From NCBI GenBank assembly GCA_015232555.1, contig JADFZJ010000026.1, forward strand, positions 1-56,030: a DNA stretch of 56,030 bases. The letters are read 5' to 3'. This DNA comes from Desulfamplus sp. Its GTDB lineage: Bacteria; Desulfobacterota; Desulfobacteria; Desulfobacterales; Desulfobacteraceae. The notes beneath the pieces are model-generated. The model saw nothing but the letters and a program-made list of their open reading frames with translations. It ran no database searches and was not told the origin of the DNA. Below are positions 43,452 through 53,011 of this stretch, one piece after another. Positions within the stretch are counted from its first letter, which is position 1, and the number at the start of each line of letters is the position of its first letter. The position numbers and the translations under genes are program-made.

Positions 43452-45143
43452 ATGTCTAAAAAAAGTTTATCTCTGAGGTTGATGTGTCTGTGCTGTACAA
43501 CCTTGCTTGTATTGCTGTTTATGGAGCAGACAACCATTTATGGCAGTAACACAGGGGAACTCAAACAAGGGAGGACAGATACTATTTTAATTAACCTCCC
43601 AGCTATTCCTGGTGGAGAGCAGATGCCCGGAGTAGAATTTTCACATGACCTCCACACTGAACAGGTGAAGGAGAACGATTGCAGTGTCTGTCACTTAAAG
43701 GATAATGAGAGATTTGTCTTTAAGTTCAAACGTCTTAAAGATACCACTACACAGACTGATATGGCAATTTACCATGATAACTGTGTTTCATGCCACGATG
43801 ATGCAAAAAAATCGGGGAAAAAAAGTGGTCCGCTAAAAGCTCAGTGCAGGGATTGCCATAGTACTAAGTCTTTTGCTGATTCAACATGGAGTCCAATTGA
43901 TTTTGATAAATCTCTTCACTACCGTCATGAAAAGGCAAAAAATATAGTTGGTATAAAAAAAGTACAAGAGCCAGTAGTTAGCGCAGAAAAAGAGCCAAAT
44001 TGTGGGGCTTGCCATCACAGTTATGACGAAAAAACAGAGAAGATATTTTACGAAAAAGGGAAAGAGGATTCATGTTTTTACTGCCACAAGGATGTTAAAA
44101 TTGGTAAAGCTGACTCCATGCGTAATGTATCTCATGATAGCTGTGTAAATTGCCACCTTGTTGAGATGAAGAACTTTGCAGGTCCAATAAACTGCAAGGG
44201 TTGCCACGATATTGAGCAACAGAAAAAAATTGAGAAACTTCAAGATGTGCCACGCTTGAAAAGAGATCAGCCAGATACAACAATAATGGCAGCTTGGAGT
44301 TTGCCAGTTGTACCACCAGCAGATTCTGCATCTATTTCTAATGGAGATTTTCTAAAGCCTGAAGAACTTATTAAGGTTGTAAAAACTCACATGAAGCCAG
44401 TTGTTTTTAACCATCAGGAACACGAGAAAGTCTCTAAAAACTGTAGAACCTGTCATCACGGGAGCTTGGATAGTTGTAAAAAGTGCCATACGGTAACTGG
44501 TAGTGACAAAGGGGCATTTGTTAAACTTGAGAAGGTAATGCACGATCCTAAAAGCGATAAGAGTTGTATTGGTTGCCATAATAACTATAAAAAACTTTCT
44601 GACTGTGCTGGTTGTCACTCTCAAATGCCAAGTAAATCATTTGCAGATAATGACAAGAACTGCTCTACATGCCATGAAGTTGATGCTGAGGCACTTAATC
44701 TGGTTTCAGCAGATGTAGCTGCTATTTCAAACATTGCAACTAAAATAGTTCAGGAACGCAATAGCGGCTTTAAGAAAGTTGCTGATGAGAAAATTCCTGA
44801 ACGGGTCAATATCGGCTATATTAGCGATAAATATGAGGCTTCAGACTTTCCACATAAAAAAATCATCACTTCAATTAACAAACGAATTGAGAAAAGCGGT
44901 ATGGCACAGGCATTCCATGGTGATGAAACAACTCTTTGCATGGGATGTCACCATAACAGTCCGGCTACCGAAACTCCTCAAAAATGTGGTGCATGTCATG
45001 GTAAAACAGAAGTTGTAAAAGGCGATGGCAGACCCGGACTTAAAGGAGCATATCATGGTCAATGTATTACTTGTCATCAAAATATGAAAATTGAGACAGT
45101 TGCGGCAACTGATTGCAACAAGTGCCATAAAGAAAAGAAATAA
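43452..45143 (+). CDS. hmcA: HmcA, 16-haem high-molecular-weight cytochrome c
   Basis: A 563-residue periplasmic cytochrome. The start is ATG 43452, preceded by GAGG; an upstream ATG at 43428 adds eight residues. Signal peptide about 1-31 (LMCLCCTTLLVLLFMEQ). I count 16 CxxCH motifs, from CSVCH near residue 75 to CNKCH six residues before the end, including the paired CRTCH/CKKCH and CIGCH/CAGCH. The number and length (D. vulgaris HmcA also has 16) identify HmcA. It accepts electrons from periplasmic hydrogenase or cytochrome c3 and hands them to the membrane part of the complex. First gene of hmcABCDEF. Confidence 0.93.
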   Translation: MSKKSLSLRLMCLCCTTLLVLLFMEQTTIYGSNTGELKQGRTDTILINLPAIPGGEQMPGVEFSHDLHTEQVKENDCSVCHLKDNERFVFKFKRLKDTTTQTDMAIYHDNCVSCHDDAKKSGKKSGPLKAQCRDCHSTKSFADSTWSPIDFDKSLHYRHEKAKNIVGIKKVQEPVVSAEKEPNCGACHHSYDEKTEKIFYEKGKEDSCFYCHKDVKIGKADSMRNVSHDSCVNCHLVEMKNFAGPINCKGCHDIEQQKKIEKLQDVPRLKRDQPDTTIMAAWSLPVVPPADSASISNGDFLKPEELIKVVKTHMKPVVFNHQEHEKVSKNCRTCHHGSLDSCKKCHTVTGSDKGAFVKLEKVMHDPKSDKSCIGCHNNYKKLSDCAGCHSQMPSKSFADNDKNCSTCHEVDAEALNLVSADVAAISNIATKIVQERNSGFKKVADEKIPERVNIGYISDKYEASDFPHKKIITSINKRIEKSGMAQAFHGDETTLCMGCHHNSPATETPQKCGACHGKTEVVKGDGRPGLKGAYHGQCITCHQNMKIETVAATDCNKCHKEKK

Positions 45144-45218
45144 AAATTTTATAAAATATACTCTGGCAAAGGTAAAAGGTAGTATAATTTATACTTGAGC
45201 AAAAAATAGAGGATTAAT

Positions 45219-46379
45219 ATGACAATTACCCGAAGGAAATTTTTGGGCTGGATAGGCGGAGCGGCAGCAGGTTCAGCAACTCTTGCCGGAACCGTTGCTC
45301 ATGGTGCCTCCAATAAGGAATTTAAAGGCTATCCCGGCAGTTTTGGTGTTCTGCATGATATAACAAAGTGTATTGGATGTCGCAAATGCGAACAGGCTTG
45401 TAGTGAAGTAAATGCTATGCCTGCTCCTAATAAGCCATTTGACGATTTGAGCGTATTGGAAAAGGAGAGACGGACAACGGTTACTACACATACAGTTGTC
45501 AATAAATTCGATAAAAGAGAGTTTGATAAATCAGCTACTTCTCAATCAGGAAATGCAGAAGATAGCGGTGATAAGTTAGGAGGCGATAAGCAAGTCATAA
45601 ACAGTTCAGGTAGTTTATTTGTAAAGAAACAGTGTAACCACTGCCTTGAACCTGCTTGTGCATCTGCTTGCTTTGTCAATGCCTTTAAAAAAGATAGAAC
45701 TGGTGCAGTAACATATAACGAATCTCTTTGTGTTGGATGTCGTTACTGCATGGTAGCTTGTCCTTTTAACATTCCAACTTATGAATATGATGAACCATTA
45801 ACACCAAGAGTTATGAAATGCACTTTATGTCTTCCACGTATTCAAGAAGGAAAACTTCCGGCGTGTGTAGAGATATGCCCAAAAGAAGCATTGGTCTTTG
45901 GAGAGAGGGAAGAGCTAATAAAACAGGCGAGAATGAGGATCCAAAAATATCCTGACAACTATGTTGATCATATTTATGGTGAACATGAGATGGGAGGAAC
46001 AAGCTGGCTTTATCTCTCTCCGGTCCCGTTCAACGAAGTTGGGATGAGAGAAGATTTAGGTAAGCATTCTGCTCCTGAACTTACTGCTGGAGCACTATCT
46101 GCTGTTCCTATTGTTGTGGGGCTTTGGCCAGTGCTTTTGACAGGTATCTACGCTATTTCAAAAAGAAAGGATAAAATTGCACAAGAGGAGCAAAAAGAGG
46201 CTGTTGCAAAGGTAAAGGAGGATGCTCAAGAGCAGATGGCATTGAAACTTGAGGAACTTAAGAAAAAAATGAACAAAGAGAGAGAGATTGCTATTAAAAC
46301 AGAGGTTAAAAAAGCATTGGATCAGGCTGCTAAGGCATCAGAAGCTAAAGCTACAAAACTATCAGAGGAGGAACAGTAG
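45219..46379 (+). CDS. hmcB: HmcB, periplasmic ferredoxin-like subunit
   Basis: A 386-residue iron-sulfur protein exported by the Tat path ([16 protein letters not shown] at residues 4-19). Four [4Fe-4S] Cys groups are visible: [36 protein letters not shown] and CTLC with CVEICP. A membrane helix follows (about 295-315, [19 protein letters not shown]). The last 60 residues are a charged coiled coil ([18 protein letters not shown]), longer than in standard HmcB. It would pass electrons between HmcA and HmcC. Its stop is directly followed by the hmcC ATG. Confidence 0.92.
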   Translation: MTITRRKFLGWIGGAAAGSATLAGTVAHGASNKEFKGYPGSFGVLHDITKCIGCRKCEQACSEVNAMPAPNKPFDDLSVLEKERRTTVTTHTVVNKFDKREFDKSATSQSGNAEDSGDKLGGDKQVINSSGSLFVKKQCNHCLEPACASACFVNAFKKDRTGAVTYNESLCVGCRYCMVACPFNIPTYEYDEPLTPRVMKCTLCLPRIQEGKLPACVEICPKEALVFGEREELIKQARMRIQKYPDNYVDHIYGEHEMGGTSWLYLSPVPFNEVGMREDLGKHSAPELTAGALSAVPIVVGLWPVLLTGIYAISKRKDKIAQEEQKEAVAKVKEDAQEQMALKLEELKKKMNKEREIAIKTEVKKALDQAAKASEAKATKLSEEEQ

Positions 46380-47612
46380 ATGACGCTGCAGACTATCTCT
46401 ATAAAAAGCAGATTGATAAATAATCCCCTGATAAAAAAGGTTGAGTGGACACCAGTAAATATTGTTACTGCCATTATACTGGTGATGGGTTTTTTTCTAA
46501 CAATTGCACGCTTTTTTGGTGGACTTGGTACTGTTACAAATCTTGATGACAATAATCCATGGGGAGTCTGGATTGGCTTTGATCTTCTTTGTGGTGTTGC
46601 TCTTGCAGCCGGTGGCTATGTAACCTCATCAGCATGTTATATATTTGGACTTAAACGATTCCACTCTGCCGTTAGACCCGCAATTCTCACAGCTTTTTTG
46701 GGTTACGCATTGGTTGCATTTGCCCTTAACTATGATGTAGGACGACCTTGGCGACTTCCATATCCAGTTTTCTACTCACCAGGAACATCATCTTTGCTAT
46801 TTGAAGTAGGTCTATGCGTTTTTCTCTACCTTAACGTTCTATTTATCGAATTTACACCCGCAGCGTTTGAATGGCTTGGCTTAAAAAAAATCCGCAGTTT
46901 TGTTGTTGGTCTAACAATGATTCTTACCATTTTTGGTGTCGTGTTATCCACACTGCACCAATCTTCACTTGGTGCTCTTTTCCTGATTGCTCCATCTAAA
47001 CTTCATCCCCTTTGGTATTCAGGTTATCTTCCAGTCTATTTTTTCATTTCAAGTATGTTTGCAGGTATGTCAATGGTAATTTTTGAGGGAAGTCTTGCAC
47101 ACAAATATCTTCATCATAAGATGGATGATACCCACTTGAGTGAAAGTGACGGCGTTGTTTTAGGATTTTCCAAAGCTGCCTCATTTGTGATGATGGGATA
47201 TCTTGGTATTAAGCTGATAGGTCTTGCTATTGACAATAATTGGCACCACCTCTTTACAGGGTGGGGATTATGGTTTTTGTTTGAACTTATAGGTTTTGTC
47301 GCTATTCCCGCATTTATGTATGCAGTTGCTGCTCGTGATAAAAATGTAAAATTTGCTCGTATTGCCTCTGTTTTTGCCGTTCTTGGTATTATATTGAACC
47401 GACTAAATATCTCTCTTATAGCTTTTAACTGGCATTTACCTTCATCTCAACGTTATTTTCCAAGCTGGATGGAGATTGCTACTTCAGTGTTTATTGTGAC
47501 TTTGGGTATTGTAGTGTACAGGTTTATTACAGCTTATATGCCAATACTTTACGAACATTCTGACTATAAACATGATAATTCAAATCAAAATGCTAACTCC
47601 CATGACGATTAG
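46380..47612 (+). CDS. hmcC: HmcC, NrfD/PsrC-type membrane subunit
   Basis: A 410-residue integral membrane protein with about ten helices, of the NrfD/PsrC family that binds quinone next to a ferredoxin-type partner. Family phrases: NPWGVWIGFDLLCGVALAAGGYV (about 61-83), NYDVGRPWRLPYPVFYSPGTSSLLFEV, and STLHQSSLGALFLIAPSKLHPLWYS. The arrangement in the operon, directly after the ferredoxin subunit, is that of HmcC. The ATG begins the base after the hmcB stop, with GAGGAA as ribosome site within hmcB. Confidence 0.93.
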   Translation: MTLQTISIKSRLINNPLIKKVEWTPVNIVTAIILVMGFFLTIARFFGGLGTVTNLDDNNPWGVWIGFDLLCGVALAAGGYVTSSACYIFGLKRFHSAVRPAILTAFLGYALVAFALNYDVGRPWRLPYPVFYSPGTSSLLFEVGLCVFLYLNVLFIEFTPAAFEWLGLKKIRSFVVGLTMILTIFGVVLSTLHQSSLGALFLIAPSKLHPLWYSGYLPVYFFISSMFAGMSMVIFEGSLAHKYLHHKMDDTHLSESDGVVLGFSKAASFVMMGYLGIKLIGLAIDNNWHHLFTGWGLWFLFELIGFVAIPAFMYAVAARDKNVKFARIASVFAVLGIILNRLNISLIAFNWHLPSSQRYFPSWMEIATSVFIVTLGIVVYRFITAYMPILYEHSDYKHDNSNQNANSHDD

Positions 47613-47692
47613 CTTGAAAGACACTATTAGGCATTCTGTGTGTGTGTACTTAATTATTAAAATGAAAAAATATATTTAGGAGATAGCTATTC

Positions 47693-47836
47693 ATGGAACA
47701 CATTTTTTATACTCTTCAAGATTTTATGGTACATACCAAAGGTATTACCTATCTGATTATGGGTGGGCTTTTGATAGCTTTGCCTCTTTTCTGGCTTTTT
47801 CTAACCGGAAGGGATGAGAAGAACAAAACATTCTGA
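47693..47836 (+). CDS. hmcD: HmcD, small single-helix membrane subunit
   Basis: A 47-residue peptide (MEHIFYTLQDFMVHTKGI...) with one membrane helix, YLIMGGLLIALPLFWLFLTG (about 20-39), and a charged tail. TTTAGGAGAT precedes the ATG. Its size, single helix and position between hmcC and hmcE match HmcD of Desulfovibrio. It is easily missed by gene finders because of its length. It overlaps the false upstream extension of the next gene. Confidence 0.87.
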   Translation: MEHIFYTLQDFMVHTKGITYLIMGGLLIALPLFWLFLTGRDEKNKTF

Positions 47837-47855
47837 ACAAAAGGAGATATTATTA

Positions 47856-48533
47856 ATGTATGAATTTATAACAGGCTTCATGTTCTGGTTGGCTCTTGGT
47901 GTTTGCCTTACAGGAATGATTGTCCGCACAATTTTGTATTTCAGAGGGCTTCAGTGGAATCTTGATCGTGTGGCTTATAAAGCCTATCCAGTTGAAGGCT
48001 TTAAAGGTGCTATACGCTCAATATACAAATGGATTATGCCTTTTGGAACTCATGGCTGGAGAAAACAGCCATTTATGACCGTTATTTTCTTCTCGTTTCA
48101 TATAGGAGCTGTTTGTGTGCCGCTTTTTCTTCTTGCTCACAATCTTTTTCTTAAAGAGAAATTGGGTTTTAGTTTTGTTTCAATCAATGGTGGTGTAGCT
48201 GATTTTTTAACTTGGCTTGTTGTTATAAGCACTATTTTTATCATATTGAGAAGATTGGCACTTCCTGAGGTAAGAATTCTTACAAATTGGTATGACTATC
48301 TTATAATTTTTATTTCAATAACTCCTTTTATTACAGGGCTTATGGCAAGATATGAGGTTGGAAGCTATTCGTTTTGGCTACTGGCTCATATTATCAGTGG
48401 TGAAATTTTACTTTTCGCCATTCCATTTACAAAGCTATCGCATGTATTTCTCTTTTTCGCCTCTCGTGCCCAATTGGGTATGGATTATGGAATTAAACGT
48501 GGTGGTCTAAAAGGTACGGTGATGGATTGGTAA
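47856..48533 (+). CDS. hmcE: HmcE, b-type cytochrome membrane subunit
   Basis: A 225-residue NarI-like membrane protein with five or six helices. The start is ATG 47856 (MYEFITGFMFWLALG), preceded by AAAGGAGAT. A longer in-frame start at 47814 overlaps hmcD and lacks support. Histidines in FFSFHIGAVCVPLFLLAHN and in WLLAHIISG and KLSHVFLFF are candidate haem b ligands. It would pass electrons with HmcF at the cytoplasmic face. Position and type match HmcE. Confidence 0.88.
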   Translation: MYEFITGFMFWLALGVCLTGMIVRTILYFRGLQWNLDRVAYKAYPVEGFKGAIRSIYKWIMPFGTHGWRKQPFMTVIFFSFHIGAVCVPLFLLAHNLFLKEKLGFSFVSINGGVADFLTWLVVISTIFIILRRLALPEVRILTNWYDYLIIFISITPFITGLMARYEVGSYSFWLLAHIISGEILLFAIPFTKLSHVFLFFASRAQLGMDYGIKRGGLKGTVMDW

Positions 48534-48563
48534 TAAGAGTTGATTAATATCTGTGACTTTTTA

Positions 48564-48590
48564 GGGAAACCCATTGTGGTTGCCCTTTTT
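48564..48590 (+). terminator. Terminator-like hairpin ahead of hmcF (possible attenuator)
   Basis: GGGAAACC (48564-48571) pairs with GGTTGCCC (48578-48585) with one mismatch and a 6-base loop, followed directly by TTTTT and then the AAGGAG ribosome site of hmcF. It is positioned to lower hmcF expression relative to hmcA-E, since hmcF lies in the same orientation 74 bp after hmcE. Confidence 0.5.
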
Positions 48591-48607
48591 AAGGAGAATT
48601 TAAACCC

Positions 48608-49996
48608 ATGCCAGAAGGTATATTTTGCAATAAAAAACCCATTGAAACTCAAGAGGAGTTGACGGCACTTCTTGGAGATACGAGTGGGGCACAGTATTAT
48701 AAAGAGATGAAAGAGCTTGATGTTGATACTAAGCTCTTATGGACAACTATTCAGAATACCTGTAAATCCCGAATCCGGACATGGCTTGAGATATGTGCAC
48801 ATTGTGGCATGTGTGCAGACAGCTGTTTTCTCTATTTAGTAAATGACAGGGACCCTAAACAGGTGCCAGCGTATAAAATTCAGTCAACACTTGGTGAAAT
48901 TGTCAAGAGGAAAGGTAACGTTGATAACCAATTTATGCTTATGGCAATGGAGACAGCATGGGCAAAATGCACCTGCTGCAACAGATGCGGAATGTACTGT
49001 CCACACGGTATAGATATGGGAATTATGTTTGGATATCTCAGAGGACTTCTCTATCAGCAAGGATTTGTACCATGGGAGCTGAAAATCGGTGCTGGTATGC
49101 ACCGGGTCTTTCGTGCTCAGATGGATGTCTCTGAAGAGGAGTTTGTAGAGACTTTCCAGTGGATGGTGGAAGAGAATGAAGATGAGTATCCAGGGCTTAC
49201 AGTGCCAGTTGATGTTGAAAATGCCGACATAATGTACACTGTAAATGCAAGAGAGGTAAAACACTATCCTGAAGATTTGGCAGAAGCTGCTATTTTATTT
49301 CATGCTGCCGGTGAAAATTGGACTATTCCAAGTCAGGGGTGGGAACAGACAAGCCTTGCAATGTTTGCAGGAGATTGGGCAGCCTGTAAAATGCAGGTAG
49401 AAAATGTCTATGCAGCTATGGAGAGACTAAAGCCTAAACGTATGGTTGGAACAGAGTGTGGTCACGCCCATCGTGCAACAGTAGTAGAAGGTCCATACTG
49501 GGCAGGAAGAAAAGATGGAAAACCTCCGGTTGAGTCTATTCACTATATAGAGTGGTTGGCAGAGGCGTTAAGAGAGGGGAAACTTAAAATTGATCCGGAA
49601 AGAAGAATCAAGGTTCCCGTAACTCTTCAAGATTCCTGTAATTATGTTAGAAACCACGGATTGAGAGATGTTGCACGGGAGATTTTGAGCTATATTGTAG
49701 AACCTGGTTATTACCGTGAAATGTCTCCTAATCGAGAGCATAATTTTTGTTGCGGTGGTGGAGGTGGATTTAATGGTATTGGGCTTTTTAGACCACAGAG
49801 AAACAAAGGGCTTATAACCAAACGAGATCAGATACTTGCAACTGGTGCAGAGCTTGTGATTGCCCCATGCCACAATTGCTGGGATGCTATTCGTGATTTA
49901 GAAGAAGAGTTTGAAATCGGCATTAAATGGTCATTCTTAAAGCCACTTGTGGTCAGTATGCTTGAACTACCTGACCACATGAAACCGGAAGAGTAA
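48608..49996 (+). CDS. hmcF: HmcF, HdrD-like cytoplasmic iron-sulfur subunit
   Basis: A 462-residue protein with two ferredoxin-type [4Fe-4S] motifs near the N-terminus, [11 protein letters not shown] (about 64) and [12 protein letters not shown] (about 121). A HdrD-type C-terminal half carries two CCG-like Cys-rich regions (one includes [14 protein letters not shown] and CHNCW; the other EC-GHAHR). These bind a non-cubane [4Fe-4S] cluster for disulfide chemistry in Hdr and DsrK. It should sit on the inner face of the membrane and take electrons from HmcE, linking periplasmic cytochrome c to cytoplasmic reduction. Ribosome site AAGGAG. Followed by the UspA gene. Confidence 0.93.
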   Translation: MPEGIFCNKKPIETQEELTALLGDTSGAQYYKEMKELDVDTKLLWTTIQNTCKSRIRTWLEICAHCGMCADSCFLYLVNDRDPKQVPAYKIQSTLGEIVKRKGNVDNQFMLMAMETAWAKCTCCNRCGMYCPHGIDMGIMFGYLRGLLYQQGFVPWELKIGAGMHRVFRAQMDVSEEEFVETFQWMVEENEDEYPGLTVPVDVENADIMYTVNAREVKHYPEDLAEAAILFHAAGENWTIPSQGWEQTSLAMFAGDWAACKMQVENVYAAMERLKPKRMVGTECGHAHRATVVEGPYWAGRKDGKPPVESIHYIEWLAEALREGKLKIDPERRIKVPVTLQDSCNYVRNHGLRDVAREILSYIVEPGYYREMSPNREHNFCCGGGGGFNGIGLFRPQRNKGLITKRDQILATGAELVIAPCHNCWDAIRDLEEEFEIGIKWSFLKPLVVSMLELPDHMKPEE

Positions 49997-50098
49997 TATT
50001 TTCGGGTCAGGATTTTAAATTTAATGAAGCCTGAAAAATTATATTCTAAAGTCAGGTTATGATTGTATTTCATAATACCGTCCTGAAGGAGGTTATAA

Positions 50099-50995
50099 AT
50101 GTTTAAAAAAATTCTGTTTGCCACATCAGCAACTGAAGCAAGTGATCATGCTGCACGGGTGGCATTCAACATGGCAGGACCCCTTGGAGCACATCTTGAT
50201 CTCTTCCATGTACTCGGAGTGCCCACCCGAGGATTCAGTCAGGTTGTCCTTGATGTAAAAACTAAAGAAGAGGTTGCTGTTGATGCTGATTACATCTCGT
50301 GGGTGGAAGAAGAGGTGAAAAATTATTATGCAAACCAGTTGGCTACTGGTGTGGATTGCTCAATAAAGGTTGCTGTGGGTGTTCCTCATAGAGAGATACT
50401 TAGACAGGCGAGAGAGATTGAGCCTGATTTAATTATTCTTGGTGGCACTACAGGTGCGGATGAGGACTCTGTCTATAAATCCAGCACAGGCTCAACATTG
50501 CAGCGGGTAGCCAAGGCTTCACCGTGCCCCATACTGGTAGTCAACCGTCCAGCCGCATCTTTCTGGGGTGGTTTATCAAATATTGTCTTTGGAACAGATT
50601 TTTCAAAGGCATCTGATAAGGCATTTGAATTTGCTCTTAACATTGTAACCTCTCTCAATTGTGAACTTCATATATTCCATGCTCTTGATATCAGCTCAAA
50701 AAATATGGGTATGAGTATGCAGCAGGATGAAATTGACCATAAGATTCGTGAGGCATACCGTATGATCCGTTCAAAATATGTCTCTAAAATGAAAGATTAT
50801 AAAAATTACTCAATGAATGTATGGGAGGGTATCCCATATATAGAGATAGTAAAATATACAAGAGAAAAACAGGCTGATTTGATTATCATGGCACATAATT
50901 CAAGAAAATTAGATGCAGATGGGCCCAAGATAGGCAGCAACATGGAACAGGTCATTATGAGAGCAAACTGTCCTGTTATAAGTGTAAACCGCTGA
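50099..50995 (+). CDS. Tandem universal stress protein (two UspA domains)
   Basis: A 298-residue protein with two UspA folds, about 1-150 and 158-298. Domain 1 begins KKILFATSATEASDHAARVA and ends with the nucleotide-binding loop region GSTLQRVAKASPCPILVV. Domain 2 begins NIVFGTDFSKASDKAFEFAL and ends GSNMEQVIMRANCPVISV. The ATP-binding GxxG-9x-G(S/T) loop is recognisable in the first half and partial in the second. AGGAGG is five bases before the ATG. It follows hmcF by 102 bp on the same strand, before a response regulator and a histidine kinase, so it may be part of Hmc regulation. Confidence 0.9.
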   Translation: MFKKILFATSATEASDHAARVAFNMAGPLGAHLDLFHVLGVPTRGFSQVVLDVKTKEEVAVDADYISWVEEEVKNYYANQLATGVDCSIKVAVGVPHREILRQAREIEPDLIILGGTTGADEDSVYKSSTGSTLQRVAKASPCPILVVNRPAASFWGGLSNIVFGTDFSKASDKAFEFALNIVTSLNCELHIFHALDISSKNMGMSMQQDEIDHKIREAYRMIRSKYVSKMKDYKNYSMNVWEGIPYIEIVKYTREKQADLIIMAHNSRKLDADGPKIGSNMEQVIMRANCPVISVNR

Positions 50996-51029
50996 TTTTA
51001 CATAGATATTATATATAAAGAGGCTGAAT

Positions 51030-51380
51030 ATGAAAAAAATACTTATCGTTGATGATGATCCCAATATCCGGGACTATCTTGTTTCACTTCTTGAAGATAA
51101 TGGATATGCAACCTGTACAGCCAATGATGTCCAAGATGGTCTTCGGGCTGCAAAAGAGCATAAACCGGATCTTATCACACTTGATCTTGAAATGCCTGGA
51201 GAGTGGGGTCCCAGGTTTTATAGACAGCTTTCCCAGGATAATGAACTGAAAAATACCCCTGTTATTGTAATCAGTGGACAGTCCGGGAATGATTATGCAA
51301 TCAGCAAGGCTGTGGCGAGCTTAAGTAAGCCCTTTGACAGAGACGAGCTTCTGAGTATTATAAAAGAAAATATAATTTGA
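51030..51380 (+). CDS. Single-domain response regulator
   Basis: A 116-residue CheY-like receiver with no output domain. The acidic pocket is IVDDDPN, the phospho-acceptor Asp lies in LITLDLEMPG, the Ser/Thr is in VVISGQSG, and the Lys in SLSKPFDRDE. All key residues are present. In D. vulgaris hmc is followed by rrf1 (a receiver-type protein) and rrf2, so this gene could be the functional analogue of rrf1. It lies 34 bp after the UspA gene, and a strong terminator follows its stop. Confidence 0.88.
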   Translation: MKKILIVDDDPNIRDYLVSLLEDNGYATCTANDVQDGLRAAKEHKPDLITLDLEMPGEWGPRFYRQLSQDNELKNTPVIVISGQSGNDYAISKAVASLSKPFDRDELLSIIKENII

Positions 51381-51423
51381 ACAAATGCTCATATTCCTAT
51401 ATATTTTCAATTTTACAACCAGT

Positions 51424-51456
51424 CCCCTCTATTATAAGAGGGGATAATTTTTATTA
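51424..51456 (+). terminator. Rho-independent terminator after the response regulator
   Basis: CCCCTCT (51424-51430), loop ATTATA, AGAGGGG (51437-51443), then ATAATTTTTATT. A perfect 7-bp GC-rich stem with a T-rich tail. It ends the hmc-usp-rr transcript and separates the kinase gene downstream. Confidence 0.85.
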
Positions 51457-51496
51457 AAGTAAGGGCTTTTTACCATTTTTATAAACAACATGGTGA

Positions 51497-53011
51497 GTGG
51501 TGAATAAAGTGGCTGAAAATATTTTATTAATAGAAGATAGTGAGAGTCACGCAAGAGCATTACAACTCTATCTTGAACGCAGTGGAGTAACTGTTGTCGT
51601 TGGAAGAACACTCGACGAAATGATGTTCAAAAGGAGAGCAAAAGAATTTGATATTTTGCTGATTAATCCGTTTCTTAACGGTCAAAGCATCTGTTCACAT
51701 ATAAAAGAAGCTAAACAATACAATAAGTTACTTCAAGTAATTGTCTTGTGTTTGAAAAAAAATCTTGATCAGGCAATGGATGAAGTGGGAACACATGCCA
51801 TTAACTTTTTGGAAATTCCTGTGAGCAGTAAAGCATTGAATCTTGCTATAATGCATGCCAGAAAATGTATTTCCAATGAACAACGAATTTCCATATATTC
51901 TGAAAGATTAGCTGATCTGGAGCATGACCGTACACTTTATCACCAGCTTTTTAATCAGGTTCCCTGCTACATCTCAATACAGAACCAGGATTTGAGGCTT
52001 ATCGGCGGTAATAGCCTTTTCCAGAAGGATTTTGGAAATGCAATAGGAGAATATTGCTACGAGATTTATAAACACAGAACGTCTTCATGCCCTACCTGCC
52101 CTGTTATGAAAACCTTTTCTGACGGAAAGTCCCACTCAACTGAAGAGGTAGTTACTGCCCTTTCTGGTCAGCAGTATCATGTACTGACTCAGACTGCACC
52201 TATATTTGATGATAATGGTGAGATAACACAGGTAATGGAGATATCTACTGATATTACCAAGATTCGTCAGCTTCAGGGGCATTTATCATCACTTGGATTA
52301 ATGCTTGGCTCTATGTCCCATGGTGTCAAGGGGATGCTTACTGCTTTGGATGGCGGAATTTATCAGTTGGAGTCAGGGCTTAAGAACAATAATCCTGAGC
52401 GTATTGATAATGCTTTTGAGCTTATTAAGCAGATGGCGGATAGGATCAAAAAAATGGTGCTTGAGATACTATACTATGCCAAGTCGAGAAAGCTTGAGTA
52501 TAAGAGCGTGGATGTAGTAAAGCTTGTGGAAACTGTTATCTCTACAGTAAGTAATCTTGCCAGAAAAAATTGTGTCCAGATTGAAGCCGAAATACCAGAA
52601 TCTCTCGGAGAATTTGATATTGATTCTAATTGGTTACAATCTGCTTTGATAAATCTTGCTGAAAATGCTGTAGAGGCTTGTAAGTATGATACGGTAAGAA
52701 CTAAAAGTCACTTAGTGAAGTTTATATTGTGGGAAGACGAGAAGAAGAGAGTTTGCTTATCTATAAAAGATAATGGCATGGGAATCGCCCAAGAGACTCG
52801 TGAAAAAATGTTTACCCTTTTCTTTACATCTAAAGGTTCTCAAGGAACTGGCTTAGGTCTTTTTATTGCAAATCACGTAGTTCAACAGCATGGTGGAAAT
52901 ATATCTGTAGAATCTACTCTTGGGGAAGGGACAACTTTTAAAGTATGCCTGCCCAGGAAAAAACATGAAGACTCTCTTGCTCCTTTTACGAGAATGATGG
53001 TACAAATTTGA
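51497..53011 (+). CDS. PAS sensor histidine kinase with N-terminal pseudo-receiver
   Basis: A 504-residue soluble kinase. The N-terminal 1-115 is receiver-like (ILLIEDSESHARALQLYL) but the phospho-acceptor Asp is Asn (N57 in LLINPFLNG), so it is a pseudo-receiver. A PAS domain (about 145-255) follows with two Cys pairs (CPTCPV). HisKA has the H-box phrase LGSMSHGVKGMLTALDGG, and the ATPase domain carries NLAENAVEAC (N box), DNGMGIA (G1), and TGLGLFIANHVVQQHGG. No membrane segment or signal peptide, so it senses an internal cue. Start is GTG 51497 with weak support; GTG 51500 is equally possible. The partner could be the upstream response regulator. Confidence 0.85.
   Translation: MVNKVAENILLIEDSESHARALQLYLERSGVTVVVGRTLDEMMFKRRAKEFDILLINPFLNGQSICSHIKEAKQYNKLLQVIVLCLKKNLDQAMDEVGTHAINFLEIPVSSKALNLAIMHARKCISNEQRISIYSERLADLEHDRTLYHQLFNQVPCYISIQNQDLRLIGGNSLFQKDFGNAIGEYCYEIYKHRTSSCPTCPVMKTFSDGKSHSTEEVVTALSGQQYHVLTQTAPIFDDNGEITQVMEISTDITKIRQLQGHLSSLGLMLGSMSHGVKGMLTALDGGIYQLESGLKNNNPERIDNAFELIKQMADRIKKMVLEILYYAKSRKLEYKSVDVVKLVETVISTVSNLARKNCVQIEAEIPESLGEFDIDSNWLQSALINLAENAVEACKYDTVRTKSHLVKFILWEDEKKRVCLSIKDNGMGIAQETREKMFTLFFTSKGSQGTGLGLFIANHVVQQHGGNISVESTLGEGTTFKVCLPRKKHEDSLAPFTRMMVQI

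Noticed and set aside
47814-47855. Longer start for HmcE
   Set aside because: It overlaps the end of hmcD and has no ribosome site; ATG 47856 follows AAAGGAGAT.
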